Of a stretch of 64,000 nt of DNA, positions 35,493 to 43,493 are shown one piece after another (positions within the stretch are counted from its first letter, which is position 1; every line of letters starts with the position of its first letter). The stretch comes from Nocardia rhamnosiphila NBRC 108938. Lineage in GTDB: Bacteria; Actinomycetota; Actinomycetes; Mycobacteriales; Mycobacteriaceae. The stretch spans positions 186,001 through 250,000 of the forward strand of contig NZ_JOAJ01000001.1 in assembly GCF_000720425.1 (NCBI RefSeq), given 5' to 3'. Made by a program: the position numbers and the translations under genes. Under the pieces are notes generated by a model, which was given only the letters and a program-made list of their open reading frames with translations, had not been told where the DNA came from and ran no database searches.

Positions 35493-36005
35493 TTACCGCC
35501 CGCCCGGCTCCCGGGTCAGTGCGGCATGGTGGTCCCGCATGGCGGAGATGACCGCGGAGAGCACCCGGTGGGCGGCGGCGAGATCGGTGGTGGGCAGGCC
35601 GGCGAGCGCCGAACGGGTGCGCCTGCCCAGTGGGTGGAAGAATTCGCCGGCCACCGACATGCCGTGATCGGAGTAGTGCAGCAGCACCCGCCGGCGGTCG
35701 CCGGGATCGGTTTCGCGGTGGATATGACCGGAGGCGATCATCCGTTCGACCAGGTAGGTGATCGCGGCCGGGGACAGGCCCATGAGTTCGCGCAGTTGTC
35801 CGGCGGTGAGCGGCCGGCCCTCGGCTTCGGCGGTGGCGACGTGCATGAGCGCACGGAAATCGGTGCTGCGCAGGGAATGCGAATGGGCGAACAGATGCCC
35901 GATCTGCTCGGATACCGCGGTCAGCGCGCGGATATCGGTGGCGATCTCGGTTTCGGCGTGCTCCCGGGGCGCGCTGTCCGTTTTCGCCGAGGGTTCGTCT
36001 CTCAC
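35493..36005 (-). CDS. MarR-family transcriptional regulator
   Basis: A 170-residue winged-helix repressor: GQLRELMGLSPAAITYLVERMIASGHIHRETDPGDRRRVLLHYS is the canonical recognition helix and wing with the conserved DxRxxR element. It begins at GTG 36005 after AAAGGACGGC. The gene diverges from an MMPL exporter with an 8-base-arm palindrome between them at 36071-36089. The likely job is repression of both genes until a toxic or lipid ligand binds. Residues 1-25 precede the fold and may be dispensable. Confidence 0.88.
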   Translation of the reverse strand: MRDEPSAKTDSAPREHAETEIATDIRALTAVSEQIGHLFAHSHSLRSTDFRALMHVATAEAEGRPLTAGQLRELMGLSPAAITYLVERMIASGHIHRETDPGDRRRVLLHYSDHGMSVAGEFFHPLGRRTRSALAGLPTTDLAAAHRVLSAVISAMRDHHAALTREPGGR

Positions 36006-36070
36006 CTACGCCGTCCTTTCCTGATCCCGCTCGCAAGAGTGTAGGTGCCGCGGGCGCCGGCCTTGCCGAT

Positions 36071-36089
36071 TATTTCAGTTTCTGAAATA
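36071..36089. promoter_or_regulatory. MarR operator candidate between marR-like and mmpL-like genes
   Basis: TATTTCAG-TTT-CTGAAATA is a perfect inverted repeat with 8-base arms. It ends 9 bases before the GTG start of the exporter, so binding would block that promoter and probably the regulator's own. Confidence 0.7.
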
Positions 36090-36097
36090 GTTGCCGG

Positions 36098-38179
36098 GTG
36101 AATGCCTGGGAACGATTCGCCACCGTGGTCACCGGCCGCCGCTCGTGGGTCCTGCTCCTCGCCGTCCTCGCCGCCGCCTGCGCGGTGATCGTGGGCGTCG
36201 GTGGAAACGACGACGCGGGTCAGGCGCCGACCTCGCTGCCGCGGGATTCCGAAGCCGCGCGGGTCGACGCCGCGGTGGCGGAATTCCCGGGCGGCCGGGA
36301 CGCACCGGCGATCCTCGTGATCACCCGGCCCGACGGCGCGGAACTGACCGATGCCGACCGCGCCGCCGCCACGAAGACGGTTCAGGAGGTCTCCGGTACC
36401 GGCGCGGACGCGCTCGTGGTCGCGCCGGACGGGAAGGCGGCACTGGGGCGCGCGACGGTGTCCGCCGACCTGAACGGAGCGGACCTGGCCACCGAGATCG
36501 ACCGGCTGCGCCAGGTGGCCGCCGAGCACGCGCCCCCCGGCCTGACCGTGCAGGTCACCGGCGGCCCGGCGTTCGGCGCCGATATCGCCGACTCCTTCGC
36601 CGGTGCGGACGTGACCTTGCTGGCCGTCACCGCGCTGGTGGTCGCGCTACTGCTCATCGTCACCTACCGCTCGCCGGTGCTGTGGCTGGTACCGCTGCTG
36701 GTGATCGGTCTCGCCGACCGGACCGCCACGAGCATCGGCACGGCGCTCGCCCGCGTCACCGACCTCTCCTTCGACGGCTCCACCGCGGGCATCACCAGCG
36801 TGCTGGTGTTCGGCGCGGGCACCAATTACGCGCTCCTGCTGGTATCCCGCTATCGCGACGAACTGCACGGGAACCGCGACCACCGCGCCGCGCTGCATGA
36901 GGCTGTTCGCCGCGCCGGGCCGGCGATTCTCGCCAGCAATGTGACTGTGGTGCTCGCCCTGTGCACGCTGCTGCTCGCGACACTGCCCAACACTCGTTCG
37001 CTCGGCCTGATGGCGGCCGCCGGCCTGCTGGTCGCGGTGGTCTTCGTCCTGCTGGCGCTGCCGCCCGCCTTGGCTCTGTGTGGCCGGAAGATCTTCTGGC
37101 CCTTCGTTCCGCACGCGAGTGCCGACGGGACCGCGGCGCACGGTGTCTGGCATGGGATCGCCACCAGGGTGGTGGCCCGGCCGGCCGTGGTCGCCGGCGG
37201 GGCGATCGCGCTGCTGGTCGTGTGTGCGGCGGGTCTGACCGGCGCGGATATCGGGCTGTCGCAGACCGAACAGTTCCGGGTCCGGGCCGAATCGGTGGAT
37301 GGCCTGGATACCCTTGCCGCTCATTTCCCCTCGGGCGCTTCCGATCCGACCGTCGTGCTCACCCGGCACGACGCCGCCGCGGCGGTCCGTCCGGTGCTGG
37401 AGGCCGCCCCGGGCGTCTCCGCTGTGGTGCCCGCGGGTGGCCACGAGGGCTCGGACCGGTGGATGGTCACCCTCGAGGCCGCTCCCGAATCCGAGGCGGC
37501 CTATACGACGATCGAACAATTGCGCGGCACCCTGGCCGCGATACCCGGCGCCGAGGCCATGGTCGGCGGGAGCGACGCGAAAGCGCTCGACACCCGCGAC
37601 GCCGCCCGGCACGACCAGCTACTGGTGATCCCGCTGATCCTGGTGGTGGTCTTCGCGGTGCTGCTCATCCTGCTGCGAGCGCTGCCCGCCGCGGTCCTGC
37701 TGATCGGCGTCACCGTGCTGAGCGCCTTGGCCGCGCTGGGGCTGGGCAGCCTGGTGAGTACGCATCTCTTCGGCTTCCCCGCGCTGGATACCACGGTGCC
37801 GCTGTTCGCATTCCTCTTCCTGGTGGCACTCGGTATCGACTACACCATCTTCCTGGTGACCCGGGCCCGGGAGGAAACCCCGGGCCACGGCACCGTCGAC
37901 GGTATGGTGCGCGCGGTCTCGGCGACCGGCGCGGTGATCACCAGTGCCGGAATCGTCCTGGCCGCGGTGTTCTGCGTCCTGGGTGTGCTGCCGCTGATCA
38001 CGCTCACCCAGCTCGGCATCATCGTCGGCATCGGCATCGTGCTCGACACCTTCCTGGTGCGCACCGTCGTCATTCCCGCGCTGTTCGCCCTGGTGGGTCC
38101 GAAGGTGTGGTGGCCCAGCGGTTTCGGCGGCAACGGCCATCCGGCGCCCGTCACCGAACTCGTGGAACAGCGGCAGTAG
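36098..38179 (+). CDS. MMPL-family membrane exporter
   Basis: This 693-residue RND/MMPL transporter has the usual architecture: a helix, a 150-residue extracytoplasmic domain, five to six helices (VTLLAVTALVVALLLIVTYRSPVLW through the FGAGTNYALLLVSRYRDEL motif), then the duplicated second half with FLVALGIDYTIFLVTRAREE. The two GxxxxDY/N-type repeats are the proton-relay signatures. MMPL proteins export lipids, siderophores or drugs. GTG 36098 is the start; no ribosome binding site is visible, so transcript and coding start may coincide. It is divergent from a MarR regulator. Confidence 0.88.
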   Translation: MNAWERFATVVTGRRSWVLLLAVLAAACAVIVGVGGNDDAGQAPTSLPRDSEAARVDAAVAEFPGGRDAPAILVITRPDGAELTDADRAAATKTVQEVSGTGADALVVAPDGKAALGRATVSADLNGADLATEIDRLRQVAAEHAPPGLTVQVTGGPAFGADIADSFAGADVTLLAVTALVVALLLIVTYRSPVLWLVPLLVIGLADRTATSIGTALARVTDLSFDGSTAGITSVLVFGAGTNYALLLVSRYRDELHGNRDHRAALHEAVRRAGPAILASNVTVVLALCTLLLATLPNTRSLGLMAAAGLLVAVVFVLLALPPALALCGRKIFWPFVPHASADGTAAHGVWHGIATRVVARPAVVAGGAIALLVVCAAGLTGADIGLSQTEQFRVRAESVDGLDTLAAHFPSGASDPTVVLTRHDAAAAVRPVLEAAPGVSAVVPAGGHEGSDRWMVTLEAAPESEAAYTTIEQLRGTLAAIPGAEAMVGGSDAKALDTRDAARHDQLLVIPLILVVVFAVLLILLRALPAAVLLIGVTVLSALAALGLGSLVSTHLFGFPALDTTVPLFAFLFLVALGIDYTIFLVTRAREETPGHGTVDGMVRAVSATGAVITSAGIVLAAVFCVLGVLPLITLTQLGIIVGIGIVLDTFLVRTVVIPALFALVGPKVWWPSGFGGNGHPAPVTELVEQRQ

Positions 38180-38229
38180 CGGAGGATCGGCCGCCGATAA
38201 GTGAGCCACCCCTGATTCACACCGTCCTG

Positions 38230-38248
38230 ATAGGTAAGGCTAACCTGA
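38230..38248. promoter_or_regulatory. IdeR/DtxR iron-box-like operator
   Basis: The 19 bases ATAGGTAAGGCTAACCTGA match the iron-box consensus TTAGGTTAGGCTAACCTAA at 16 positions by my count. They lie 40 bases before the siderophore-binding lipoprotein gene. Fe(II)-loaded IdeR should repress the cluster here. Confidence 0.8.
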
Positions 38249-38287
38249 ATCCTGTTTGTACGATTCAGAGGCAGGACGGTAGAGCGC

Positions 38288-39430
38288 ATGGCATCGAATA
38301 TGCAGCGTGCACGGCGGTGGAAGCGGAGCTTGCCGCCACGGCAATGGATGGTCGCCGGCATGATCGGGGCCCTCGCGCTGACCGCCGGGTGCTCGACCCG
38401 GGAAGCGCAGACCGAGGAAACGGCCGCCACCGGCGCGCTGTCCATCGTCGATCAGCGGGGTGAGACCGTCACTTTGGCCGGTCCGGCGGACAAGGTGGCG
38501 TTCACCGTGATGCCGGCGCCGTCGATCTTCGCCGCCGTCGACCGCGGCTACGACCGCATCGTCGGCATCAATCAGTCGACCCTGGTGGCGAACCGGGGCG
38601 GCATGTTCGCCACCATGTTCCCCGGCTCGGCCGATTCGGCCGTGGTCGCGGGCAACGATTTCGTGCCCAACGTGGAAACCCTGCTGCAACTCGATCCCGA
38701 TGTGGTGGTTCAGTGGGGCGACCGGGGATCCGAGGTCACGGCGCCGATCGAGGCGGCCGGATTCCCCGTCGTGGGCCTGAAGTACGGCACCCAGGACGAT
38801 CTCGAGCAGTGGATCACCCTGTTCGCGCAGATCGCGGGTAAACCCGAACGCGGCCAGGAACTCATCGACTGGCAGCGCACCGAACAGTCCGAGATGCGCG
38901 CGCAGGTGGCCGCGCAGACGGCACCGCGGCCCCGGGCGATGATCCTGTCCCGGACCGGTGACACCTACAGCACCACCAGTGCCAAGGGCTACGACGGTTT
39001 CCAATTCGATCTCGTGGGCGCCGATCTGGTGACCAAGGGTTTCGTCTCCGAGTCCGGGCAGGTGAGCCCCGAGCAGATCCTGGCCTGGAACCCCGAGGTC
39101 ATCATGCTCAGCGGATTCGACCAGAGCACACCCGCCGATATCTACGCCGACCCGAGGTTGGCCGGCGTCAGCGCGGTGCAGAACAAACGCGTCTACAAGA
39201 CCCCGCTCGGCGGTTACCGGTGGCAGGTGCCGAGCGCGGAATCACCGCTGATGTGGCAGTGGATGCACCAGGTCCTGTACCCGGCCGCGCGCGACGGGCA
39301 GTTCCGCGCCGATATCCGCGCCGCCTTCGACGACCTGTTCGCGTACCGCATCTCCGACGAGGAGATCGATCAGGTGCTGCGCCTGGACCTGAACAAGGAC
39401 GCCGCGGGTTATGACCAGTTCCTCCGCTGA
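38288..39430 (+). CDS. Iron-siderophore ABC transporter substrate-binding lipoprotein
   Basis: A 380-residue periplasmic-type binding protein with a lipobox (LALTAGC) near residue 36 behind a positively charged signal region, so it is lipid-anchored outside the membrane. The FecB/BtuF-type fold shows LSIVDQRGETVTLAGPADKVAF, LLQLDPDVVVQWGDRG, and later WNPEVIMLSGF. It should capture a ferric siderophore or other metal chelate for the permease gene that overlaps its 3' end by 20 bases. An iron box lies 40 bases upstream, so expression should rise under iron starvation. Confidence 0.88.
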   Translation: MASNMQRARRWKRSLPPRQWMVAGMIGALALTAGCSTREAQTEETAATGALSIVDQRGETVTLAGPADKVAFTVMPAPSIFAAVDRGYDRIVGINQSTLVANRGGMFATMFPGSADSAVVAGNDFVPNVETLLQLDPDVVVQWGDRGSEVTAPIEAAGFPVVGLKYGTQDDLEQWITLFAQIAGKPERGQELIDWQRTEQSEMRAQVAAQTAPRPRAMILSRTGDTYSTTSAKGYDGFQFDLVGADLVTKGFVSESGQVSPEQILAWNPEVIMLSGFDQSTPADIYADPRLAGVSAVQNKRVYKTPLGGYRWQVPSAESPLMWQWMHQVLYPAARDGQFRADIRAAFDDLFAYRISDEEIDQVLRLDLNKDAAGYDQFLR

Positions 39431-40505
39431 CCCGGCGGCGGTCGCGGCGCCGGAGGCTCCGGCGCCGCGCCGCGCGCGCTTCGACCGTCGCCTCCTCGCC
39501 ATCCCGGGATTCCTGGTCCTGCTGATCGTGGTGGCCCTCGCCGCGCTCGCGGTGGGCCGCTACACCGTGCCGCCGAACGAAATCGTGCGAATCCTGCTGG
39601 GCCAGGTCTTTCCGCTGGAACAGACCTGGTACGCGCAGGAACGCACCGTGGTGCTCGATGTGCGGCTGCCCCGGGTGCTGCTGTCGATCCTGCTCGGCGC
39701 CGGCCTGGCGCTCACCGGCGCGGTCATGCAGGCCGTGTTCCGTAATCCGCTGGCCAGCGCACAGGTGCTGGGGGTGTCCTCCGGCGCGTCCTTCGGCGGT
39801 GTGCTGATCCTGCTCGCCGGTTTCGGCGGCGCCGCACTGGTCGGCGGCGCCTTCCTGGGTGGCGTGCTGGCGCTGGTGCTGGTGGTGGCGATCGCCCGGG
39901 CGGTACCCGGCGCGCCGCTGCTGATGATCGTGCTCGGTGGCACCGTGGTGGGCGCGATGTTCCAGGCGATGGTCTCGTTCATCACCTATATCGCCGACCC
40001 CTACAGCGAACTGCCCTCGATCGTGTTCTGGCTCATGGGTTCGCTGGCGACGGCGACCTACACCAAGGTGCTCACCGCCGCGATCCCGATCCTGGCGGCC
40101 GGTCTGGTGGTGCTCGCCCTGCGCTGGCGGCTGAACATCCTCGCCATGGGCGACGGGGACGCCACCGCACTGGGCCTGAATCCCGCGCGGCTGCGCAATT
40201 TCCTGCTGCTGTGCGTCGCGCTGATCACCGCGGGTTCGGTCTCGGTGGCCGGGGTGATCGGCTGGGTGGGCCTGGTGGTCCCGCATCTGGTGCGCATGAT
40301 GGTCGGTACCGACAACCGGATGGTGCTGCCGGTCAGCGCGCTGCTCGGGGCCGCCTATCTGACCGCGATCGATACCCTTTCGCGCACCCTGAGCACCGCC
40401 GAGATCCCGATCGGGATCCTCACCGCCATCATCGGCGCCCCGTTCTTCGTGGTGCTGCTGATCCGCAACCGTTCCCGCCTGTGGGGTGCCGATGCTCGAG
40501 GCTAG
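39411..40505 (+). CDS. FecCD-family ABC transporter permease
   Basis: This 364-residue permease has about ten hydrophobic helices and the FecCD landmarks LRLPRVLLSILLGAGLALTGAVMQAVFRNPLASAQVLGVSSGASFGG-like sequence, the PSIVFWLMGSLA region, and VIGWVGLVVPHLVRM, which contacts the ATPase. It forms a homodimer because only one permease gene is present in the cluster. It overlaps the binding-protein gene by 20 bases and the ATPase gene by 20 bases. It carries the metal chelate through the inner membrane. Confidence 0.9.
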   Translation: MTSSSADPAAVAAPEAPAPRRARFDRRLLAIPGFLVLLIVVALAALAVGRYTVPPNEIVRILLGQVFPLEQTWYAQERTVVLDVRLPRVLLSILLGAGLALTGAVMQAVFRNPLASAQVLGVSSGASFGGVLILLAGFGGAALVGGAFLGGVLALVLVVAIARAVPGAPLLMIVLGGTVVGAMFQAMVSFITYIADPYSELPSIVFWLMGSLATATYTKVLTAAIPILAAGLVVLALRWRLNILAMGDGDATALGLNPARLRNFLLLCVALITAGSVSVAGVIGWVGLVVPHLVRMMVGTDNRMVLPVSALLGAAYLTAIDTLSRTLSTAEIPIGILTAIIGAPFFVVLLIRNRSRLWGADARG

Positions 40506-41247
40506 TTCGCTCTGTTACCGCTATTCGGCCAAGGGGCCGTGGATCTTTCGTGACGTATCGGTCCGCGCCGCCGCGGGCGAGGTGTTCGCCGTGCTCGGGC
40601 CGAACGCACGCGGCAAAACCACCATGCTCAAATGCCTGGCGGGTCTCCTCCGGCCGGTCTCCGGTTCGGTCGAATCCTCCGGCCCGGTCGGGTACGTCCC
40701 GCAGAGCCATTCGGTCGTGTTCTCGTTCTCGGTGCTCGATATCGTCCTCATGGGCCGGGCCCGCACGGTGAAGATCTACAGCACGCCCACGGCCGTCGAT
40801 CGCGCTGCCGCCCGGGAGGCGCTGCGCCGGGTGGGCATACCGCACCTCGCCGACCGCGACTACACCGCGTTGAGCGGGGGCGAGCGTCAGCTGGTGCTCA
40901 TCGCCCGGGCGCTCGTCTCCGACTGCGACACCATCGTGCTCGACGAACCGGCGGCCGCCCTGGACCTGCGCAACCAGGCCCAGGTGCTGACCGTGCTCCG
41001 CGCGCTGGCCGACGAGGGGATGGCGGTCGTCATGACCACCCACCATCCCGACCACGCCCTGCACGTGGCCGAACGGTCCATGCTGATGGTCGCCGCCGAC
41101 GATCAGCGCCACGGCCCGACCCGCGACCTGCTCACCGGCGCCCTGCTGTCGGAGATGTACGGCGTGCCGATCGTGACCGCCGATATCGAGACACCCAGCG
41201 CGGTCCGTCGGCTCACCGTGCCGGATTTCGGGCGGGGGATCTCGTGA
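40486..41247 (+). CDS. Iron-siderophore ABC transporter ATP-binding protein
   Basis: A 253-residue ABC ATPase. Walker A is GPNARGKTT near residue 39, the signature is LSGGERQLV near 129, Walker B is IVLDEPAAALD, and the H-loop is MTTHHPDHAL. It powers the FecCD-type permease encoded just upstream. The C-terminal 30 residues vary from homologues. It overlaps the next gene by 4 bases (GTGA). Confidence 0.9.
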   Translation: MPMLEASSLCYRYSAKGPWIFRDVSVRAAAGEVFAVLGPNARGKTTMLKCLAGLLRPVSGSVESSGPVGYVPQSHSVVFSFSVLDIVLMGRARTVKIYSTPTAVDRAAAREALRRVGIPHLADRDYTALSGGERQLVLIARALVSDCDTIVLDEPAAALDLRNQAQVLTVLRALADEGMAVVMTTHHPDHALHVAERSMLMVAADDQRHGPTRDLLTGALLSEMYGVPIVTADIETPSAVRRLTVPDFGRGIS

Positions 41248-41867
41248 CGGTACTGAAAGCCGTGATGGCCCCGGCTCGCGGCGAGTACGCCGGCGGCTTC
41301 CGTGACATCGATGTCTACGATCTGCCGGGGGAGTGCACCGATGCGATCACCGGTCTCTACCTGACCGGCGACGTGGATCAGGAATACCTGACCGAGCAGC
41401 GTCCGCTGCTCGATTCGTTCGTCGCCCGCGGCGGACGAATCGTCGTGAACGGGCATGTGCAGCGGCTTTTCCTCGACGGATTGACGAGATGGCGCAAGCT
41501 GGAGTTCCGTAACCCGCGCGACCTCGCGTTGACGCGGGTGACCGAACATCCGGTGTGGGCCGGCACCGACCCGAAGGCGTTCCTCTACAACACCGGGACC
41601 CGCGGAGCCGTCCCGTTCGCGGAACTGGAACGTATCGGTGTCGCCGGATTCTACGGGCGCGGTTGCTATCCGGACCTGCCCGAGCACGCCCGCGTAGTCC
41701 ACACCATCGGCCGCACCCGGGCACCGATCGATTACGACTATCCGCTCGGTGCGGGGCGGGTCCTGGTCCACGGCGGCAACGACCTGCTGCAGTTCGCCAC
41801 CGCCGACCGCGGTACCGCGCGGCTGCGCCCGCAACTCCTGCGCTGGCTGGAAGGCGACGATGACTGA
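41244..41867 (+). CDS. Amidotransferase-like (ThuA/GATase-fold) protein in iron cluster, first copy
   Basis: A 207-residue protein that reads as a class I glutamine-amidotransferase-like (Rossmann-type) domain: TDAITGLYLTGDVDQEYLTEQRPLLDSFVARGGRIVVNGH, then GRVLVHGGNDLLQF. The nucleophile Cys expected in true amidotransferases is not placed in the usual GxCxG context. It begins at GTG 41244, overlapping the ATPase gene by 4 bases, and overlaps the next gene by 8. It is part of the importer operon by position. The role is unknown; it may act on the imported chelate. Confidence 0.55.
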   Translation: MTVLKAVMAPARGEYAGGFRDIDVYDLPGECTDAITGLYLTGDVDQEYLTEQRPLLDSFVARGGRIVVNGHVQRLFLDGLTRWRKLEFRNPRDLALTRVTEHPVWAGTDPKAFLYNTGTRGAVPFAELERIGVAGFYGRGCYPDLPEHARVVHTIGRTRAPIDYDYPLGAGRVLVHGGNDLLQFATADRGTARLRPQLLRWLEGDDD

Positions 41868-42507
41868 CCCCGAGCCCCGCACCGGTATCGCCTTCCTGCA
41901 CGGCGGCAGCCACGCCCAGCTGGCCACCCTCGCCGATCCCGCCCTGGCGCCCTACCGGATCCGTCCGGTGCATGTGCGCACCGGTGCCCTGGCGGAAATC
42001 GGCGAGGCGGAGGTGATCGTGGTCGCCGACCGCCTCCGCCCGGATCTGCTGCGACGGTGGACCGATACCGTCGTCGCCGGGCTCGACCGGGGCGCGACCG
42101 TGCTCGTCTTCGGTGAGAACCACGCCGGACAGTGGTTGCCCGGCCTGCGGGAAGAACCCCGGCCCACCGTGTTCTGGTGGTGGCGCACCGGCGAGGACCA
42201 CCGGCTCCGGAAACAGGCTCCCGGCCATCCCGCCTGGGAGTTCTTCGCCGACCGCGCGGTGATCTGGCACTACCACGGGGTGCTGGAACCACCACCGGGC
42301 GCGGTGAGCCTGGTCGACCTGCACACCGAGGACGGTGTCCGCGACGGCTCCGTCCTCTATATCGACGAGAGTTCCGCCGCGGGACGACTGCTCGTCACCA
42401 CGATGGACCCGGTGTACCACCACGGCTCCGGATTCATGCCGGGAGCGACGCAACTGCTCTATTCGGCACTGCACTGGGCCACCAGGAAGAGGGAGAAGAC
42501 ATGCTGA
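41860..42507 (+). CDS. Amidotransferase-like (ThuA-type) protein, second copy
   Basis: A 215-residue companion of the preceding protein. IVVADRLRPDLLRRWTDTVVAGLDRGATVLVFGENHAGQWLPGL and the terminal GSGFMPGATQLLYSALHWATRK match ThuA-like/GATase folds, in which the conserved HHGSG-type sequence lines the site. No clear catalytic triad was seen. It starts inside the previous gene and its own stop overlaps the start of the FmdE-like gene (7 bases). The two GATase-like proteins may dimerise. Function unknown. Confidence 0.55.
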   Translation: MTDPEPRTGIAFLHGGSHAQLATLADPALAPYRIRPVHVRTGALAEIGEAEVIVVADRLRPDLLRRWTDTVVAGLDRGATVLVFGENHAGQWLPGLREEPRPTVFWWWRTGEDHRLRKQAPGHPAWEFFADRAVIWHYHGVLEPPPGAVSLVDLHTEDGVRDGSVLYIDESSAAGRLLVTTMDPVYHHGSGFMPGATQLLYSALHWATRKREKTC

Positions 42508-43004
42508 CAGTTCTGGAATCCGGGACGCCGATCGAGTTCTCGTTCGCCGATCTGATGAAGTATCACGGCACCGAGTTCCCCGGTGGTGTCGCGCACGCGT
42601 ACTGCGCTGTGCGGCACGCCGTTTCACTGTTCGGCACCGTCGAACGGCGGGAAGTGACCGTCCGCACCGCCTTCCCCGGCCCGGGCGGCCGCGACGCGAT
42701 CGAGATGGCGCTGCGCGCGGTCACCGGCGATCGTTTCACCGTCGTCCCCGAACTCGCGGCCACCGAGCGCGGGCCCGTCCTCGCCCGCTACGTCTGGGAA
42801 TTCACCTACCGCGACCGGACCGTGCTGCTGCGGTTACGGGACGCGGGATTCGTCACCGCCGAATTCATCGAACTCGGCGCGCGTCGCGACCGCGACGCGG
42901 CCGACAACGCCCGGCTGACCGTGTTGAAGCAGGAGATGACCGACCGGCTGCTCGCCGGCGCCGTGGGCGAGGTCTACGAAGAGGTGCCGCTCCCGACGCG
43001 CTGA
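42501..43004 (+). CDS. FmdE-like protein of unknown function
   Basis: A 167-residue protein. FADLMKYHGTEFPGGVAHAYCAVRHAVSLFG aligns by eye with the opening of formylmethanofuran-dehydrogenase subunit E-like domains (FHGHxCPGxxxGYRxAxxA), and AFPGPGGRDAIEMALRAVTGD with the later DAIxxxTG block. The Cys of HxCPG is Phe here, so a canonical metal site may be altered. FmdE-like proteins often lie beside metal or molybdate transporters. It ends the iron-box cluster; the VOC gene starts 118 bases later. Confidence 0.5.
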   Translation: MLTVLESGTPIEFSFADLMKYHGTEFPGGVAHAYCAVRHAVSLFGTVERREVTVRTAFPGPGGRDAIEMALRAVTGDRFTVVPELAATERGPVLARYVWEFTYRDRTVLLRLRDAGFVTAEFIELGARRDRDAADNARLTVLKQEMTDRLLAGAVGEVYEEVPLPTR

Positions 43005-43121
43005 CGCGCATCCCCTCCCGCACCGGGCCCCCGCCCTACACTCGGCGCGCAGTGCGTGCCGGTTTTCCCGACGGGGGCCCGGGTACGCGATCGGTATCAC
43101 GTGCGGAAGGAGGGCCGGACC

Positions 43122-43493
43122 ATGACGGCCGACGGAGTAGAGGGATTGCGGACGGTAGTACTGGACTGCCCGGATCCGTGGAAGCTGTCCGAGTTCTATC
43201 TCGGATTGCTCGGTGGGGAAGTGGTGAGCGCGGAAAGCGACGACACCTGGGTCGCCATGGTCGACCCGCAGGGCCGGCGGCTGGCGTTCCAGTTGTCGCC
43301 GGAGTATCGGCCGCCCCGCTTCCCGGATCCGGCCGGTTCGCAGCAGGTCCACTTCGATGTGCTGGTCAGCGATGTGGAGGTCGCCGAACCGGCAGTCCTG
43401 GCGCTCGGCGCCACCTTCGTCCACGCGGAAGAGACATTCCGGGTCTACACGGACCCGGTCGGGCACACGTTCTGCCTGGTCTGGTTCACATGA
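43122..43493 (+). CDS. Single-domain VOC (glyoxalase-like) protein
   Basis: A 123-residue vicinal-oxygen-chelate protein. LRTVVLDCPDPWKLSEFYLGLLGGEVV and the second half PAGSQQVHFDVLVSDVEVAEPAVLALGATFV are typical, followed by VYTDPVGHTFCLVWF. Members bind metals or small aromatic or electrophile ligands. ATG 43122 is used because GGAGGGCCGG precedes it. It overlaps the photolyase gene by 4 bases (ATGA), so it is coupled to it. Confidence 0.85.
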   Translation: MTADGVEGLRTVVLDCPDPWKLSEFYLGLLGGEVVSAESDDTWVAMVDPQGRRLAFQLSPEYRPPRFPDPAGSQQVHFDVLVSDVEVAEPAVLALGATFVHAEETFRVYTDPVGHTFCLVWFT

